DNA of 64,000 nucleotides from Stenotrophomonas sp. HITSZ_GD (GCF_029543105.1 NZ_JARQXB010000001.1:248001-312000), one strand, 5' to 3'. Positions 1 through 9,433 are shown, counted from the first letter of the stretch. The notes: generated by a model from the letters alone, not told the origin. A program made the numbers and translations.

Positions 1-2609
1 CGGCGGCTCTCGGCATCGGCGTTGTAGACGCCCATCAGCAGGGCCGGGTGCAGGATCGGGAACGAATAGGGCTTTTGCCACTGCCAGTTCGGCTCGCGGT
101 ACACCTTGCGCCCGCCGAACCAGTTGCTGGCGAACAGCAGGTGGCCCTGCGGATTGACCTGGATGATGCGCTCGAACGCCTTCACCGTGGTCATCAGCCG
201 CTCGACGGTCAGCGGGTCGCCCCAGTTGAGGTAGAGCATCTGGCTGTTAAGGTTGATGCCTTCCTCGTAGCTGTGCAGCTCATCGGTCTCGATGGTGGAC
301 AACCCGTCGGTGAACATGCCGTTGCGGTAGTTCGCGTCCGACAACGCGGTCATCGAGGCGTTCAACGCCTCCGGGTCCACGCCCATCAGCGCCATGCCGG
401 GCCATTGCTGGGTGAGGTCGGTATCGTCGGAGATGCCGCCGCCGAAATCGCCATACGGCACCTGCCGCTGGTCGATCCACCAGTGGATGTAGCGGCGGGT
501 GGCCTTGAGGTTCTCCAGTTGCCAGAACGCCCAGGCCGGCACACCCTTCGGTACCTCCGGCAGGTCCACCGGCAACGGCGACTGGTTGCCGTAGCTGATG
601 TCGTTCCAGTACTCGCGGCCCAGGGCATGCTCCGGCGCCACGCGCAGCAGGTCGCTGATGTCGCGGTGCAGGCGGCGGTACAGCAGCTGCCGCTGCGAGG
701 TGGTGTGCTCCTCGACCAGGAAGCCCCAGTTATCCTTGACCTGGTTGAATCGGTCGGCGACGTGTTCGGCCTTGGCCGCCTCGCGCGGCTTAAACACCAG
801 CCGCACGCCCATGCCATCGAGCGCGCGACCGTCGAAGCGCGGGTTGGCCGATGCGATATCGATCATCAGGCTGTCGTCGGTGAGCAGGCGATCGCGCAGG
901 TCCAGCCACAGGGTGCGCGCCTGCTTCGGACGCACCGACACCGACACGTCCATCATGTCGCGCGCCGGCCACAACGGGTCCTTCACCCGGATATTGAGCG
1001 GGATCAGGCCATCGGCGCCCGCGGGCAGGTCCAGCGCGGGCAGGTCCAGCGCGATGCCGTCCAGGCCGTCGTGCATGTTTTCCCAACCATAGGCCCAGCT
1101 GCGCATCAGCGGCTGGTCGGAAGGCGGCTGGCCGAGCGTGGACGGCACCAGCACGTGCACCAGTGGGCGGCGCCCTTCCGGCGGCGTGTCGGTACGCTTG
1201 CGCGCCGGTGCCTTCGCGGGCAGGGCGACCACGGTGTCGCGCTCGTCGACCGGATGGCGGCCGGCGATGTACTGGCGCAACGGCGCCAGGTTGTCGTAGT
1301 CGGGCGCGATGTCACTGCGCACGGTGTAACGCAGCGTGGTGGTCCCGGCGGGCACCTCGCCCGGGGTCACGTCATAGGCCCAGATTTCCTGGATCGGCGT
1401 TTCCTGCGCGGTGTTGGTGAAGCGCAGCGTGCCGCCCCGGCGCTGCGGAAAGGCGTCGACGCTGCGCACGACGCCCTGCTTGCGCTGGAACAACGGCTGC
1501 GCCGGCTGGCCGGGCGCGGCGTAGTCGGCCTGCCCGTACGCGGCCCCGCGGATCTCGATGCGGTTGAACGGTTCGTCCGGCAACGTCAGGGTCAGTGCCT
1601 TGCCGCCTTCGACATAGACATTCCAGTCCGGCAGCTGGAAGTAATCGTCGCGGCCGGGCAGGCGCGAACGGTTGTAGACGCCGGGCCAGGTGGTTTCGGC
1701 GATGCCGTCGGTGGCTTTCCACATCCAGGCCTTCATGTCGCGCGTGTCGGCGAACTCCACCTTGCGAATGCGCGTGACCGCATCCTCCAGCACCGGTGGC
1801 GCCGCACCGTCGAACCCGTAGCGATGCCGCCAGGCTTGCGCGCGACCCTCCCCCTCCCCATTCGTGGGCACCGGCTCGCGCGCCTGCGCCAGCGCGGCGA
1901 TGCCCGCCGCATCCAGCATGCGGTCGTAGACGCGGATCTCGTCGAAGTCGCTGCCGCGCAGGAAGTTGTAGCGGCTCTGCACCTGGTGTGGCGACATCAC
2001 CCGGCCCGCCAGGCCGAACTGGTCCAGGGCAGCGTCGTAGTCGGCGGTGGTGTCCACCCGCTCGACCTCGCGGCCTGCCACGTACAGGCGCACGCCGCGC
2101 GTCTCGTCCCAGCTGAAGGCGATATGCGTCCAGTCGCTGGCCGCCGGCGGCGTCGGCATGCGGAAGGACACCCGCGTGCGCGCCAGGTTGGCATCGGTGA
2201 CGAATGCGTCGAAGCCGTGCCCGTTCCAGTCGATGCGCAGCCAGGCCATGTCCCAGCTGGTGTGGTCGGCATAGCCGACGCGGAAGATCACGAAGGGCGC
2301 TTGGCCCACGGGATAGCGCGAACGCCAGAAGAACGCGAGCGTGCCGCGCTCGGCGTAGAGGTTGCCGGGCGCATTCCACGACAGCACGCCATCGTCGGCC
2401 CACTCGATGGCGTCGCCCTTCACACCGGTGGGCACGCGCTCGACCTTGTCGCGGAAGTTGGGCACCGGATCGCCGGCCGCGACGTCGGCGTCGAAGCCGC
2501 GGTCGGCCGACACGCGGAACAGCAGCTGCGGTTCTGCCGCCAGCGCCGAGAGCGGCAAGCACGCGGCCAGGCAGGCCAGCAGCACGGCGCGCGGCGCCGA
2601 CATACGCAT
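1..2609 (-). CDS. Large exported LamG-domain protein, probably glycan-active (3' end cut by window edge)
   Basis: Reading the minus strand from the ATG at 2609 gives an open frame to the window edge, about 869 residues without a stop. It begins with a signal peptide (MRMSAPRAVLLACLAACL, then Leu-Ser-Ala-Leu-Ala-Ala). Residues about 60-230 look like a concanavalin A-like LamG fold, with the typical phrases RGTLAFFWRS, WTHIAFSWD and FDEIRVYDR. The remainder is rich in Trp and Asp and could be an alpha-toroid glycan enzyme, but I cannot assign a catalytic family. It lies on the same strand as the TonB-dependent receptor upstream and near a 2-keto-3-deoxygluconate-type kinase, which suggests work on a uronate-containing polysaccharide. 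This role is inference; the exported LamG part is clear. Confidence 0.72.
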   Translation of the reverse strand, partial: MRMSAPRAVLLACLAACLPLSALAAEPQLLFRVSADRGFDADVAAGDPVPNFRDKVERVPTGVKGDAIEWADDGVLSWNAPGNLYAERGTLAFFWRSRYPVGQAPFVIFRVGYADHTSWDMAWLRIDWNGHGFDAFVTDANLARTRVSFRMPTPPAASDWTHIAFSWDETRGVRLYVAGREVERVDTTADYDAALDQFGLAGRVMSPHQVQSRYNFLRGSDFDEIRVYDRMLDAAGIAALAQAREPVPTNGEGEGRAQAWRHRYGFDGAAPPVLEDAVTRIRKVEFADTRDMKAWMWKATDGIAETTWPGVYNRSRLPGRDDYFQLPDWNVYVEGGKALTLTLPDEPFNRIEIRGAAYGQADYAAPGQPAQPLFQRKQGVVRSVDAFPQRRGGTLRFTNTAQETPIQEIWAYDVTPGEVPAGTTTLRYTVRSDIAPDYDNLAPLRQYIAGRHPVDERDTVVALPAKAPARKRTDTPPEGRRPLVHVLVPSTLGQPPSDQPLMRSWAYGWENMHDGLDGIALDLPALDLPAGADGLIPLNIRVKDPLWPARDMMDVSVSVRPKQARTLWLDLRDRLLTDDSLMIDIASANPRFDGRALDGMGVRLVFKPREAAKAEHVADRFNQVKDNWGFLVEEHTTSQRQLLYRRLHRDISDLLRVAPEHALGREYWNDISYGNQSPLPVDLPEVPKGVPAWAFWQLENLKATRRYIHWWIDQRQVPYGDFGGGISDDTDLTQQWPGMALMGVDPEALNASMTALSDANYRNGMFTDGLSTIETDELHSYEEGINLNSQMLYLNWGDPLTVERLMTTVKAFERIIQVNPQGHLLFASNWFGGRKVYREPNWQWQKPYSFPILHPALLMGVYNADAESR

Positions 2610-2782
2610 ACGGAACGAAGAATGGCAGGCCATCAACACGCTATCCCCGGCTATGGATCCAGGCCGGGCTCCACGAGCGCGGCCGGCGCGGTCCCGCGCC
2701 GCCGCAACCCGAAGGCCACGGAGGCGGGCCAAGCTAACGATCCCGCCGCCAGGCGACATCCTGCACCGCACCATCAAAGCCA

Positions 2783-2805
2783 TCTCCCCGGGCTGGCCGG
2801 GGAGA
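2783..2805 (-). terminator. Terminator-like hairpin after the TonB receptor gene
   Basis: A perfect 9-bp stem (TCTCCCCGG/CCGGGGAGA, 5-nt loop) lies just past the stop of the minus-strand receptor gene. No clear T-run follows it on the minus strand, so it may act as an attenuating or 3'-end stabilising hairpin rather than a classical intrinsic terminator. Confidence 0.4.
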
Positions 2806-2819
2806 CGGGTTCATCTGCT

Positions 2820-5612
2820 TCAGAACTTGTAGCGCACGCCCAGCATGAACTGCCGGCCGGTCTCGCTGTACTGCAGCGGCAGCTTCCAGGCCGAGCCCAC
2901 CCACTCGTCGGACGCCTCGTTGGTGAGGTTGATGCCCTCGAGCGTGAACTGCAGGTGGTCGTCGACCTGGTAGCTCAGCGAAGCGTCCACCGTGTTCACC
3001 GCGGTCATGCCGTGCACATCGAAGCCCGCTTCCGTCGCCGGTACCTGGGTGAGGTAGTCGTCGCGGTGCGTGTAGGACACGCGCCCGCTGAACTTCTCGC
3101 CTTCGTAGAACAGCGTGCCGTTATAGGAGTTCTTCGACAGGCCGGTCAGGTCGGTTTCCAGCGAGTTGGCGCCGGTCGTGGTGAGGTACTGGATCTTCGA
3201 ATCCACGTAGGTGTAGTTCACCTGCACGCCGAAGTTGGACCACTTGCCCGGCAGGAAGGTGAACGGCTGCGTGTAGTTGAACTCGGCACCCTTCAGGTCG
3301 CCGCCGGGGGTGTTGAGCGGCACGCTGAAGGTGAAGTCGTCGGTGGCGGCCGCGCCGGTGCCGTCGAGCAGGCTCACCGGCAAGCCGCTGGCCGAGTACG
3401 GCATCACGGTGCGGGCGGTCTGCACGAAGCTTTCGATGTCCTTGTAGAACAGCGCCAGGCCGAGCATCGCGCCTTCGTCGAAGTACCACTCGAAGCCCAG
3501 GTCGGCGGTCTTGGCGCGGATCGGGTCGAGGTTCGGGTTGCCGCCGCTGACGGTGCGCGCACCGCCGGACACGTTGACCGTCACGCCCGGCGTCAGGCTA
3601 CCCAGGCCCGGACGCGACATGACCTTGGCCGCGCCGAAACGGATCAGGAAGTCCGGGGTGATGTTGGCGACCAGGTTCATCGACGGCAGGAAATCGTTGT
3701 ACTCGCGGTCCACCGTGGTGTTCACCAGTGCACTGCCGACCGTCGCATAGCCCGTGGAGGACTGCTTGGTCTTGACGTAGCGCCCGCCGATGTTGCCGCT
3801 GAAGGGTACGTTACCGATGTCGAAGCCGAAGTCGCCCATCAACCAGAAGCCGGTGTCCTTCTCCTCGACGCTGCGGGTGTTGACCGCGCGCTCGGCCAGG
3901 GCGAACGTGCCGCTGTTGCTGTAGATGTCCAGCGCGTCGGCGATGGCATCCAGGTTCGGGATCACCCAGGTGCCGGGCGAGCCGTTGATGCCGCCCAGGC
4001 TCGCCAGCTCGGTGAAATCGACCGGCACGATCTTGTTACCCGTGGCGAAGTTCGGCACCGACACTTCGGACGCGCGGCGCAGCTCGCGGGTCTTGAAGGT
4101 GTAGTCCTTGTACTGGACGCCGCCCTTCAGGGTGAAGCTCGCCGCCATGTTCCAGGTGAAGTCGAGGTCGGCGATGTCGTAGTCGTTATCCACGTACTGC
4201 GGGCGCAGGCGCACCTCGGCCAGTGTCCAGCCGGTGCCGTCGGTCGGGTCGATGCCGTAGTTGAACACCGGCGAGCGGCTGTTGCCACGGTAGTCGTAGC
4301 TGTAGCCGTCGACGTTGAGCTTGTCCATGATGATCGTGGTCTGGATCGGGTTCTCGTGCTTGGAGCTCGAGGTACCGACCTGGCCGTTGATCTTGAACGT
4401 ATCGCTGAAGCGGTGCTCGCCGGCGAGCGAGAGCTGCTTGAAGGTGGTGTTCCACTCGTCGTAGCGCTGCTCGGAGCGGATGTCCACGTTGTCGAACTGC
4501 CCGTACAGCAGCGCGCCGGTCTTCGGGTCGATGTAGCCATCGTTGACCAGCATCTCCGGCTTGCCGCCCTGCGAGGCGCCACGCGAGAAGGAGATCGCTT
4601 CGATGTACTTCTCGGTGCGCTTGGCGTCGATCTTGGAGTACATGCCGTCGAGGGTGAACTCGGTGTTCTCGCCCGGCTTCCACTGCAGCGAACCGGTCAG
4701 GCCGGTGCGCTTCTGGTCGTGCTCCATCAGCGTGTAGCGCGGAAAGCGCGGGCTCCACACCGTGGCGCTGCGCGCGGCCTGGAACGGCGAGGCCGGGTTG
4801 AAGCCGTTGTTGGCGGTGCCGCCGGCCCAGCGGCCGGAGTTGCTGCCTTCTTCCAGCAGCTGGCGCTCGGAGTAGGCGAAGGAGAACAGCGCACCGAAGG
4901 TGCCGTCGGCCCAGGTGTTGGCGATCAGGCCCGCGACGCGCGGATCGGCCTTCTCGGCCATGTCGTTGTACGCCGCCTGCGCGCTGCCGGCCAGCGTGAA
5001 GCCGTCGTAGTCGAACGGATGCGCGGTGCGCAGGTCGACCGTGGCGCCGAGCGAGCCTTCCTCGACATCGGCCGAGGCGGTCTTGCGGACGATCAGCTGG
5101 GTGAACAGGTCCGAGGCGAAGACGTTGAAATCGAAGCCGCGCGAGCGGTTGGAACCGCCGGACTGGTCGGAACCGCCGACGGTGGTCAGCGCCTCCATGC
5201 CGTTGATGCGCACGCGGGTGAAATCCGGCCCGAGGCCGCGCACCGAGATGTTGCGGCCTTCGCCGGCGTCGCGGGTGATGACTACGCCCGGGATGCGCTG
5301 CAGCGACTCGGCCAGGTTGGTGTCCGGGAAGTTGGCGATGTCCTCGGCCACGATGGCATCGACCATGCCGGTCTCGCCGCGCTTGATGTCCAGCGCCTTT
5401 TCGACCGAGGCGCGGTAGCCGGTGACGGTCACGGTATCCAGGTTGACCGCCCCCTGGGACTGCTCCGCGCCGATCGCTTCCTGCGCCTGATGGCCGGTCG
5501 GGTCCGCGGTTTCGGCGGACTGGGCAAAGGCGGTGCCGGCGTGCAACGCCAGCCCGATCGAAAACGCGAGCAAGGTAACCGGTGTCTTCCGGCTAGGAAT
5601 ACGAGATTGCAT
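2820..5612 (-). CDS. TonB-dependent receptor (Xanthomonas/Caulobacter type)
   Basis: Outer-membrane receptor expected to import an oligosaccharide or other large nutrient using TonB energy. The protein is about 930 residues. The ATG at 5612 is preferred over an upstream in-frame start because a GGGGAGGA ribosome site precedes it. A signal peptide (FSIGLALHAGTAFA) is followed by a TonB box (DTVTVTGYR), a plug domain with VDAIVAEDIANFPD, LAESLQRIPGV and RNISVRGLG, and then a long 22-strand barrel ending in the expected aromatic residue (GVRYKF). The plug wording matches the TonB-Xanth-Caul receptor subfamily, usually found in carbohydrate utilisation loci. The neighbours (LamG protein, sugar kinase) agree. 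The exact substrate cannot be read from sequence. Confidence 0.95.
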   Translation of the reverse strand: MQSRIPSRKTPVTLLAFSIGLALHAGTAFAQSAETADPTGHQAQEAIGAEQSQGAVNLDTVTVTGYRASVEKALDIKRGETGMVDAIVAEDIANFPDTNLAESLQRIPGVVITRDAGEGRNISVRGLGPDFTRVRINGMEALTTVGGSDQSGGSNRSRGFDFNVFASDLFTQLIVRKTASADVEEGSLGATVDLRTAHPFDYDGFTLAGSAQAAYNDMAEKADPRVAGLIANTWADGTFGALFSFAYSERQLLEEGSNSGRWAGGTANNGFNPASPFQAARSATVWSPRFPRYTLMEHDQKRTGLTGSLQWKPGENTEFTLDGMYSKIDAKRTEKYIEAISFSRGASQGGKPEMLVNDGYIDPKTGALLYGQFDNVDIRSEQRYDEWNTTFKQLSLAGEHRFSDTFKINGQVGTSSSKHENPIQTTIIMDKLNVDGYSYDYRGNSRSPVFNYGIDPTDGTGWTLAEVRLRPQYVDNDYDIADLDFTWNMAASFTLKGGVQYKDYTFKTRELRRASEVSVPNFATGNKIVPVDFTELASLGGINGSPGTWVIPNLDAIADALDIYSNSGTFALAERAVNTRSVEEKDTGFWLMGDFGFDIGNVPFSGNIGGRYVKTKQSSTGYATVGSALVNTTVDREYNDFLPSMNLVANITPDFLIRFGAAKVMSRPGLGSLTPGVTVNVSGGARTVSGGNPNLDPIRAKTADLGFEWYFDEGAMLGLALFYKDIESFVQTARTVMPYSASGLPVSLLDGTGAAATDDFTFSVPLNTPGGDLKGAEFNYTQPFTFLPGKWSNFGVQVNYTYVDSKIQYLTTTGANSLETDLTGLSKNSYNGTLFYEGEKFSGRVSYTHRDDYLTQVPATEAGFDVHGMTAVNTVDASLSYQVDDHLQFTLEGINLTNEASDEWVGSAWKLPLQYSETGRQFMLGVRYKF

Positions 5613-5669
5613 GTCCTCCCCTCCCAAGGGTACATGAACTACGTGGTTTTCCAGTGGCTGTTCCAGCGG

Positions 5670-5685
5670 ATGACACCGCTGGTCA
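5670..5685. promoter_or_regulatory. Operator-like word, copy 1
   Basis: ATGACACCGCTGGTCA, carrying the inverted half-sites TGAC and GTCA separated by 7 bp. It lies 58 bp upstream of the receptor start codon. An identical 16-mer occurs at 5849-5864 near the divergent kinase. It resembles LacI- or GntR-type sites with TGACA/TGTCA half-sites described for xanthomonad sugar regulons, but no regulator is encoded alongside. Confidence 0.5.
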
Positions 5686-5848
5686 AAAAGACGTTAGCAG
5701 CTGTTTCACACGGTCACATCTTGCAGCGCAGCAAGCTTTGTCGCCGTTTTGCGCCCAATACGGGCACATGCATGGGTATTGTCTCGGCGGCGGGGCGAAA
5801 AGGCCGGGCCACAGCACGGGTGGCGAGGGTTTCGATGCCGCCGCTAGA

Positions 5849-5864
5849 ATGACACCGCTGGTCA
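5849..5864. promoter_or_regulatory. Operator-like word, copy 2
   Basis: Exact second copy of ATGACACCGCTGGTCA, 45 bp upstream of the sugar kinase ATG. The two copies sit next to the two divergent genes, which suggests that one unlinked regulator controls both the receptor and the kinase. Confidence 0.5.
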
Positions 5865-5908
5865 GTTTCACACTGGCCATGCGGTCCTCTCGTCCAAGGA
5901 AAAGCCGA

Positions 5909-6931
5909 ATGCGTCGTACCCGCGTGGTGTGTTTCGGAGAACTGCTGCTGCGCCTCGGCGCGCCGGGACGCGAACTGCTGTTGCAGTCGCCGCGCCTGGA
6001 CGTGCACATCGGCGGCGCGGAGGCAAACGTGGCCGTCTCGCTGGCGCATTTCGGCCACGAGGTGGCGATGCTCGGCACGGTGGCGGACAACCCGCTGGGC
6101 GCCGCGGCGACGGGCGAGTTGCGCCGGCATGGCGTGGATACCTCGGCCGTGCGCGCGGTGCCCGGGCGCATGGGCCTGTACTTCCTCACCACCGGCGCCG
6201 GACATCGCGCCAGCGAGGTGGTGTATGACCGCGCGGATTCCGCGTTCGCGCTCGCCACGCCGGGGGATTACGACTGGCGCACCCTGCTCGCCGGTGCGGA
6301 CTGGCTGCACCTGTCCGGCGTGAGCCCGGCGCTGGGTGCCGAGGCCGCGCAGGCCACGGTCGAGGCGGCGCGTTGCGCGCGCGAACTGGGCGTGCGCGTG
6401 TCCTTCGATGGCAATTTCCGCCCGAAGCTGTGGCAGCGCTGGCAGGGCGACGCCTCCGGCGTGCTGCGCGAGCTGTTTGCCTGCGCCGATATCGTCTTCG
6501 CCGACTACCGCGACATCGGCGTGGTGCTGGGCGGCGAGTTTCCGCAGGAGGACGTACGCGAGCGCGTGCGCGCGGCGGCCGCGCAGGCATTCGCGGCGTT
6601 CCCGCAGCTGCGGTGGATGGCCTGCACGCAGCGCGCGACGCTGAGCGTGGACCACCACAGCCTGGGCGCCATGCTGCTTGGCCGCGACGGCACCGAAGCG
6701 CTGGCGCCGGCCGAATCGGTGACCGGCATCGTCGATCGCATCGGCGGCGGCGATGCCTTCGCCGCCGGCGTGCTGCACGGCCTGATCGACGGCCGCGGCG
6801 CGGAAGGCGCCGTGCGCTTCGGCCTGGCGGCCGCGTGCCTGAAACACACGATCCCCGGCGACTTCAACCCGGTGTCGGCGGCGGAAGTGGATGCGCTGCT
6901 CGGCGAAGGGCGCCTGGACGTGAGGCGCTGA
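5909..6931 (+). CDS. kdgK: PfkB-family sugar kinase, probably 2-keto-3-deoxygluconate kinase
   Basis: ATP-dependent kinase of 340 residues. The PfkB signatures are visible: VHIGGAEANVAVSLAHFG near residue 33, where the sugar binds, and DRIGGGDAFAAGVLHG near residue 277, with Asp282 as the expected catalytic base. The FDGNFRPKLW phrase near 167 is typical of 2-keto-3-deoxygluconate kinases, which make KDPG for the Entner-Doudoroff pathway. The start at 5909 has an AAGGA ribosome site 8 bp upstream and gives a normal-length protein; the frame is open further upstream but that part overlaps the regulatory region. It is divergent from the TonB receptor and shares a duplicated operator-like word with it. 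The exact substrate is inferred. Confidence 0.85.
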   Translation: MRRTRVVCFGELLLRLGAPGRELLLQSPRLDVHIGGAEANVAVSLAHFGHEVAMLGTVADNPLGAAATGELRRHGVDTSAVRAVPGRMGLYFLTTGAGHRASEVVYDRADSAFALATPGDYDWRTLLAGADWLHLSGVSPALGAEAAQATVEAARCARELGVRVSFDGNFRPKLWQRWQGDASGVLRELFACADIVFADYRDIGVVLGGEFPQEDVRERVRAAAAQAFAAFPQLRWMACTQRATLSVDHHSLGAMLLGRDGTEALAPAESVTGIVDRIGGGDAFAAGVLHGLIDGRGAEGAVRFGLAAACLKHTIPGDFNPVSAAEVDALLGEGRLDVRR

Positions 6932-6946
6932 GGCCAGCCCGGCGCT

Positions 6947-7585
6947 TCAGATCACCCGCAGCGTGATCGCCTTGAGCACCGCGCGCGTGCGGTCGCGCGT
7001 GCCGAGTTTGTCCAGGATGTTGGACACGTAGTTCTTCACCGTTCCTTCGGCCAGGAACAGGGTGCGCGCGATTTCCTTGTTCGAGTAACCACCGGCCAGC
7101 AGGCGCAGGATGGCCACCTCGCGCTCGCCGAACGTGTCGGTGGGCGGCGCGTCGTCGCGATAGCGGTAGCGCGCGCGGACCGGATCGGTACTCACCGGCT
7201 GCAGCAGCGTCTCGCCCGCGGCGACGCGGATGATCGCCTCGCGCAGGTCCTCCGGCGCGGCGTCCTTGAGCAGGAAGCCCTGCGCGCCGGCTTCGCGCGC
7301 CTGCAGCAGCAGGTCGGCGTCGTCGAAGGTGGTCAACAACAGCACCGGCACCTGGTCGCCGCGCGCGCGCAGCTGGCGCAGCGCCTCGATGCCGTCCATG
7401 CCGGGCATGCGGATATCGCTGAGCACCACGTCCACCGCGCCGGGCCGCAACTGCTGCAGCAGCGAGACGCCGTCGTCGGCCTCCACCGCCACGGTCAGGC
7501 CCTGGTCCTGCAGCAGCGCGCGCAGCCCGGCGCGCACGAGGATCTGGTCGTCGGCCAATGCAAGGCGAAGCGTGGGAGTCGTCAT
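6947..7585 (-). CDS. NarL/FixJ-family response regulator
   Basis: Two-domain transcription regulator of 212 residues. The receiver domain has the acidic pocket at Asp12-Asp13 (LALADDQ) and the phosphoacceptor Asp57 (VVLSDIRMPGMDG), with the switch Thr (LLLTTF) and Lys (GFLLKDAAP). A LuxR-type helix-turn-helix follows at the C-terminus (REVAILRLLAGGYSNKEIA, EGTVKNYVSNILDKL). It overlaps the sensor kinase gene by 4 nt (ATGA), so the two are translationally coupled. It is convergent with the sugar kinase, with a 15-bp gap. The signal and target genes are unknown. Confidence 0.95.
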   Translation of the reverse strand: MTTPTLRLALADDQILVRAGLRALLQDQGLTVAVEADDGVSLLQQLRPGAVDVVLSDIRMPGMDGIEALRQLRARGDQVPVLLLTTFDDADLLLQAREAGAQGFLLKDAAPEDLREAIIRVAAGETLLQPVSTDPVRARYRYRDDAPPTDTFGEREVAILRLLAGGYSNKEIARTLFLAEGTVKNYVSNILDKLGTRDRTRAVLKAITLRVI

Positions 7586-8682
7586 GCGGGCAGTCTCGCA
7601 GTCAATCGCAGGCCGCCGCGTGCGCCGCGGCCCAGCTCCAGTTCGCCGCGCAGCGCGGCCAGGCGCTCGCGCATGCCGGCGATGCCGTTGCCCTCGCACA
7701 GCTTCGCCGGCGCGGCGCCATCGTCCTCGATATCCACGCACAAGGTGTCGTCGTGTTGCGACAGGTGCAGGCGCACATGGTCGGCATCGGCATGGCGCGC
7801 GGCATTGGTCAGCGACTCCTGCGCCATGCGCAGCACCACCTCGGCGACATGCGGGTCGCGGATGCGTACCTGCGGGTCGATGCGCACCGAAAACGCCGGG
7901 CGGGGGAACGGCGCGGCGAGCGCGCGCAGCGCGGTCTCCAGGCTCAGGCCTGGGTCGTCGCGCATCGAGCGCACGACGTTGCGGATATCGCCCAGCAACT
8001 CGGACGAGAGCTGCTCGACCAGGGCCAGCTCCGCATGCCCGGCCAGCGCCGGGTCGCCGGAGAGCCGGCGCAGGTTGAGCCGCATGGCAGTGAGCTTGTG
8101 GCCGGCGATGTCGTGCAGCTCGCGTGCCAGGCGCAGGCGCTCGGCATCGCGCGCGCTGTCGGCGAGCAGCGCGCGGGTGGCGAGCAGGTCGGCGTTGACG
8201 TGCATGAGGGCATCGCGCGTGCGGCTGGCCTCCATCGCGTAGTGGGTGGTCAGCGCGGCAAAGGCCTGGAAGCCGCCGTAGAGCGAGACCACCAGCCAGG
8301 GCTTTCCGAAATCGGCCACGTGCGCCAGCATCACGTAGATCGCCACGTCCATCGCCAGCGTCAGGCCCCACACGGCGATGCGCGGCCAGTGGCGCGCGGC
8401 CATCGCCACGACGATGACGGTGAGCACCGGCGTGGTGCCGGTGCGGATTTCCATCCATACCAGCGCCAGCGCGAGCAGCGCCTGCAGCACGAGCAGCGCG
8501 TGGTCGATGCGGCGCGGCACCTCGCGCTGCGCGAGGAAGCCGGCCACGAACACCGCCAGCGCGATCCAGCGCCACGGCCCGTAGGGCGAGTCGGTCAGCG
8601 TGAACGACAGCCCGATCGCCGCCAGGGTCAGCAGGCCGGCGAGGGTCAGGGGCTTGAAGAGATCGCGCAGGAAGCGGGGCAT
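7582..8682 (-). CDS. DesK/LiaS-type sensor histidine kinase
   Basis: Membrane sensor of 366 residues. The first 150 residues contain about five or six hydrophobic segments with little periplasmic sequence, as in DesK-like sensors that read membrane state. The HisKA_3 dimerisation domain carries the phosphorylated His190 in RLARELHDIAGHKL. The ATPase part has the N-box near MAQESLTNAARHADA and a G-box GNGIAGMRERLAALRG. The start at 8682 precedes a natural basic N-terminus (MPRFLRDLFK). It forms a two-gene operon with the downstream regulator. Whether the divergent methyltransferase gene is a target is only a guess from position. Confidence 0.93.
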   Translation of the reverse strand: MPRFLRDLFKPLTLAGLLTLAAIGLSFTLTDSPYGPWRWIALAVFVAGFLAQREVPRRIDHALLVLQALLALALVWMEIRTGTTPVLTVIVVAMAARHWPRIAVWGLTLAMDVAIYVMLAHVADFGKPWLVVSLYGGFQAFAALTTHYAMEASRTRDALMHVNADLLATRALLADSARDAERLRLARELHDIAGHKLTAMRLNLRRLSGDPALAGHAELALVEQLSSELLGDIRNVVRSMRDDPGLSLETALRALAAPFPRPAFSVRIDPQVRIRDPHVAEVVLRMAQESLTNAARHADADHVRLHLSQHDDTLCVDIEDDGAAPAKLCEGNGIAGMRERLAALRGELELGRGARGGLRLTARLPA

Positions 8683-8827
8683 GGGCCGATGCTGGCAGTC
8701 CGGACGGCGCGGCGGCAATGGGCCCGGCGCAGAAAGTGACTTCCGGCAGGCAGCTTCGGTGACGATCGGCCCCTGACGCACCCGCGGGCGACGCGGAGAC
8801 TGACCACATCCCAGAGGAGGCCGTCCC

Positions 8828-9427
8828 ATGATCGCCATCGCCGCCCATGCCGTACCCGTGCAGCCGCAGCTGCTGTTCCTGGCCCTCAACCTGGTCTGGG
8901 CCGCCCACGAGGTCTGGCTGGGCCTGCGCCGCCGCGCTGCCGATGGCGGTGCGCGCGATGCCGGCACGCTCGGCCTGCTGTGGCGCGTGCTGATGCTCGG
9001 GATCTTCGCCGCGGTCGGCGTCACCCTCACCGGTTACGGCCACCTGCCGGCGTCCTGGCACGTGCCGATGCGTTGGGCCGGCTGCGCGCTGATCGCTTCG
9101 GGGCTCGTGCTGCGGATCTGGTCGATCCATGTGCTGGCACGCTTCTTCACCGTCGATGTCAGCGTGCAGCAGGGGCACGAACTGGTGCGTCGTGGTCCGT
9201 ATCGCTGGATCCGCCACCCCTCCTACACCGGCGCCCTGCTGTGCTTCCTGGGCCTGGGCGTGGGCCTGGGCAATGCGCTCGCCCTGCCGCTGCTGCTCGT
9301 GCCGGTCGGCTTTGCGTTCGCGCGGCGTATCCGGGTCGAGGAGCAGGCGCTGCGCGAGGCGTTCCCGCAAGCCTATGCCGCCTATGCCGCGCAGACCGGC
9401 CGGCTGCTGCCATGGCGCCTGGTCTGA
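8828..9427 (+). CDS. Isoprenylcysteine carboxyl methyltransferase-family membrane protein
   Basis: Integral membrane methyltransferase of 199 residues (ICMT/PEMT superfamily). Several transmembrane helices are followed by the SAM-binding C-terminal signature: VRRGPYRWIRHPSYTGALL, then a hydrophobic stretch and RIRVEEQALREAFPQAYAAY. Bacterial members methylate lipids or small isoprenoid-like substrates, and the true substrate here is unknown. A strong ribosome site (GAGGAGG) lies 7 bp before the ATG. The gene is divergent from the two-component pair, and its stop codon overlaps the first GGTCTGACCAATA site of the lactate regulator. Confidence 0.85.
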   Translation: MIAIAAHAVPVQPQLLFLALNLVWAAHEVWLGLRRRAADGGARDAGTLGLLWRVLMLGIFAAVGVTLTGYGHLPASWHVPMRWAGCALIASGLVLRIWSIHVLARFFTVDVSVQQGHELVRRGPYRWIRHPSYTGALLCFLGLGVGLGNALALPLLLVPVGFAFARRIRVEEQALREAFPQAYAAYAAQTGRLLPWRLV

Positions 9428-9433
9428 CCAATA
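9420..9433. promoter_or_regulatory. FadR/PdhR-type operator, copy 1
   Basis: TGGTCTGACCAATA contains the perfect palindrome TGGTC-T-GACCA. The form GGTnnnACCAAT matches the known preference of the PdhR/LldR branch of GntR regulators. It sits at the end of the upstream gene, 54 bp before the lactate regulator start. Confidence 0.6.

Noticed and set aside
48-5852. A 1934-residue plus-strand open frame
   Set aside because: It is antisense to the LamG protein and the TonB receptor. Its product is a His/Arg/Val-rich low-similarity string with no domain, an artefact of high GC codon bias.
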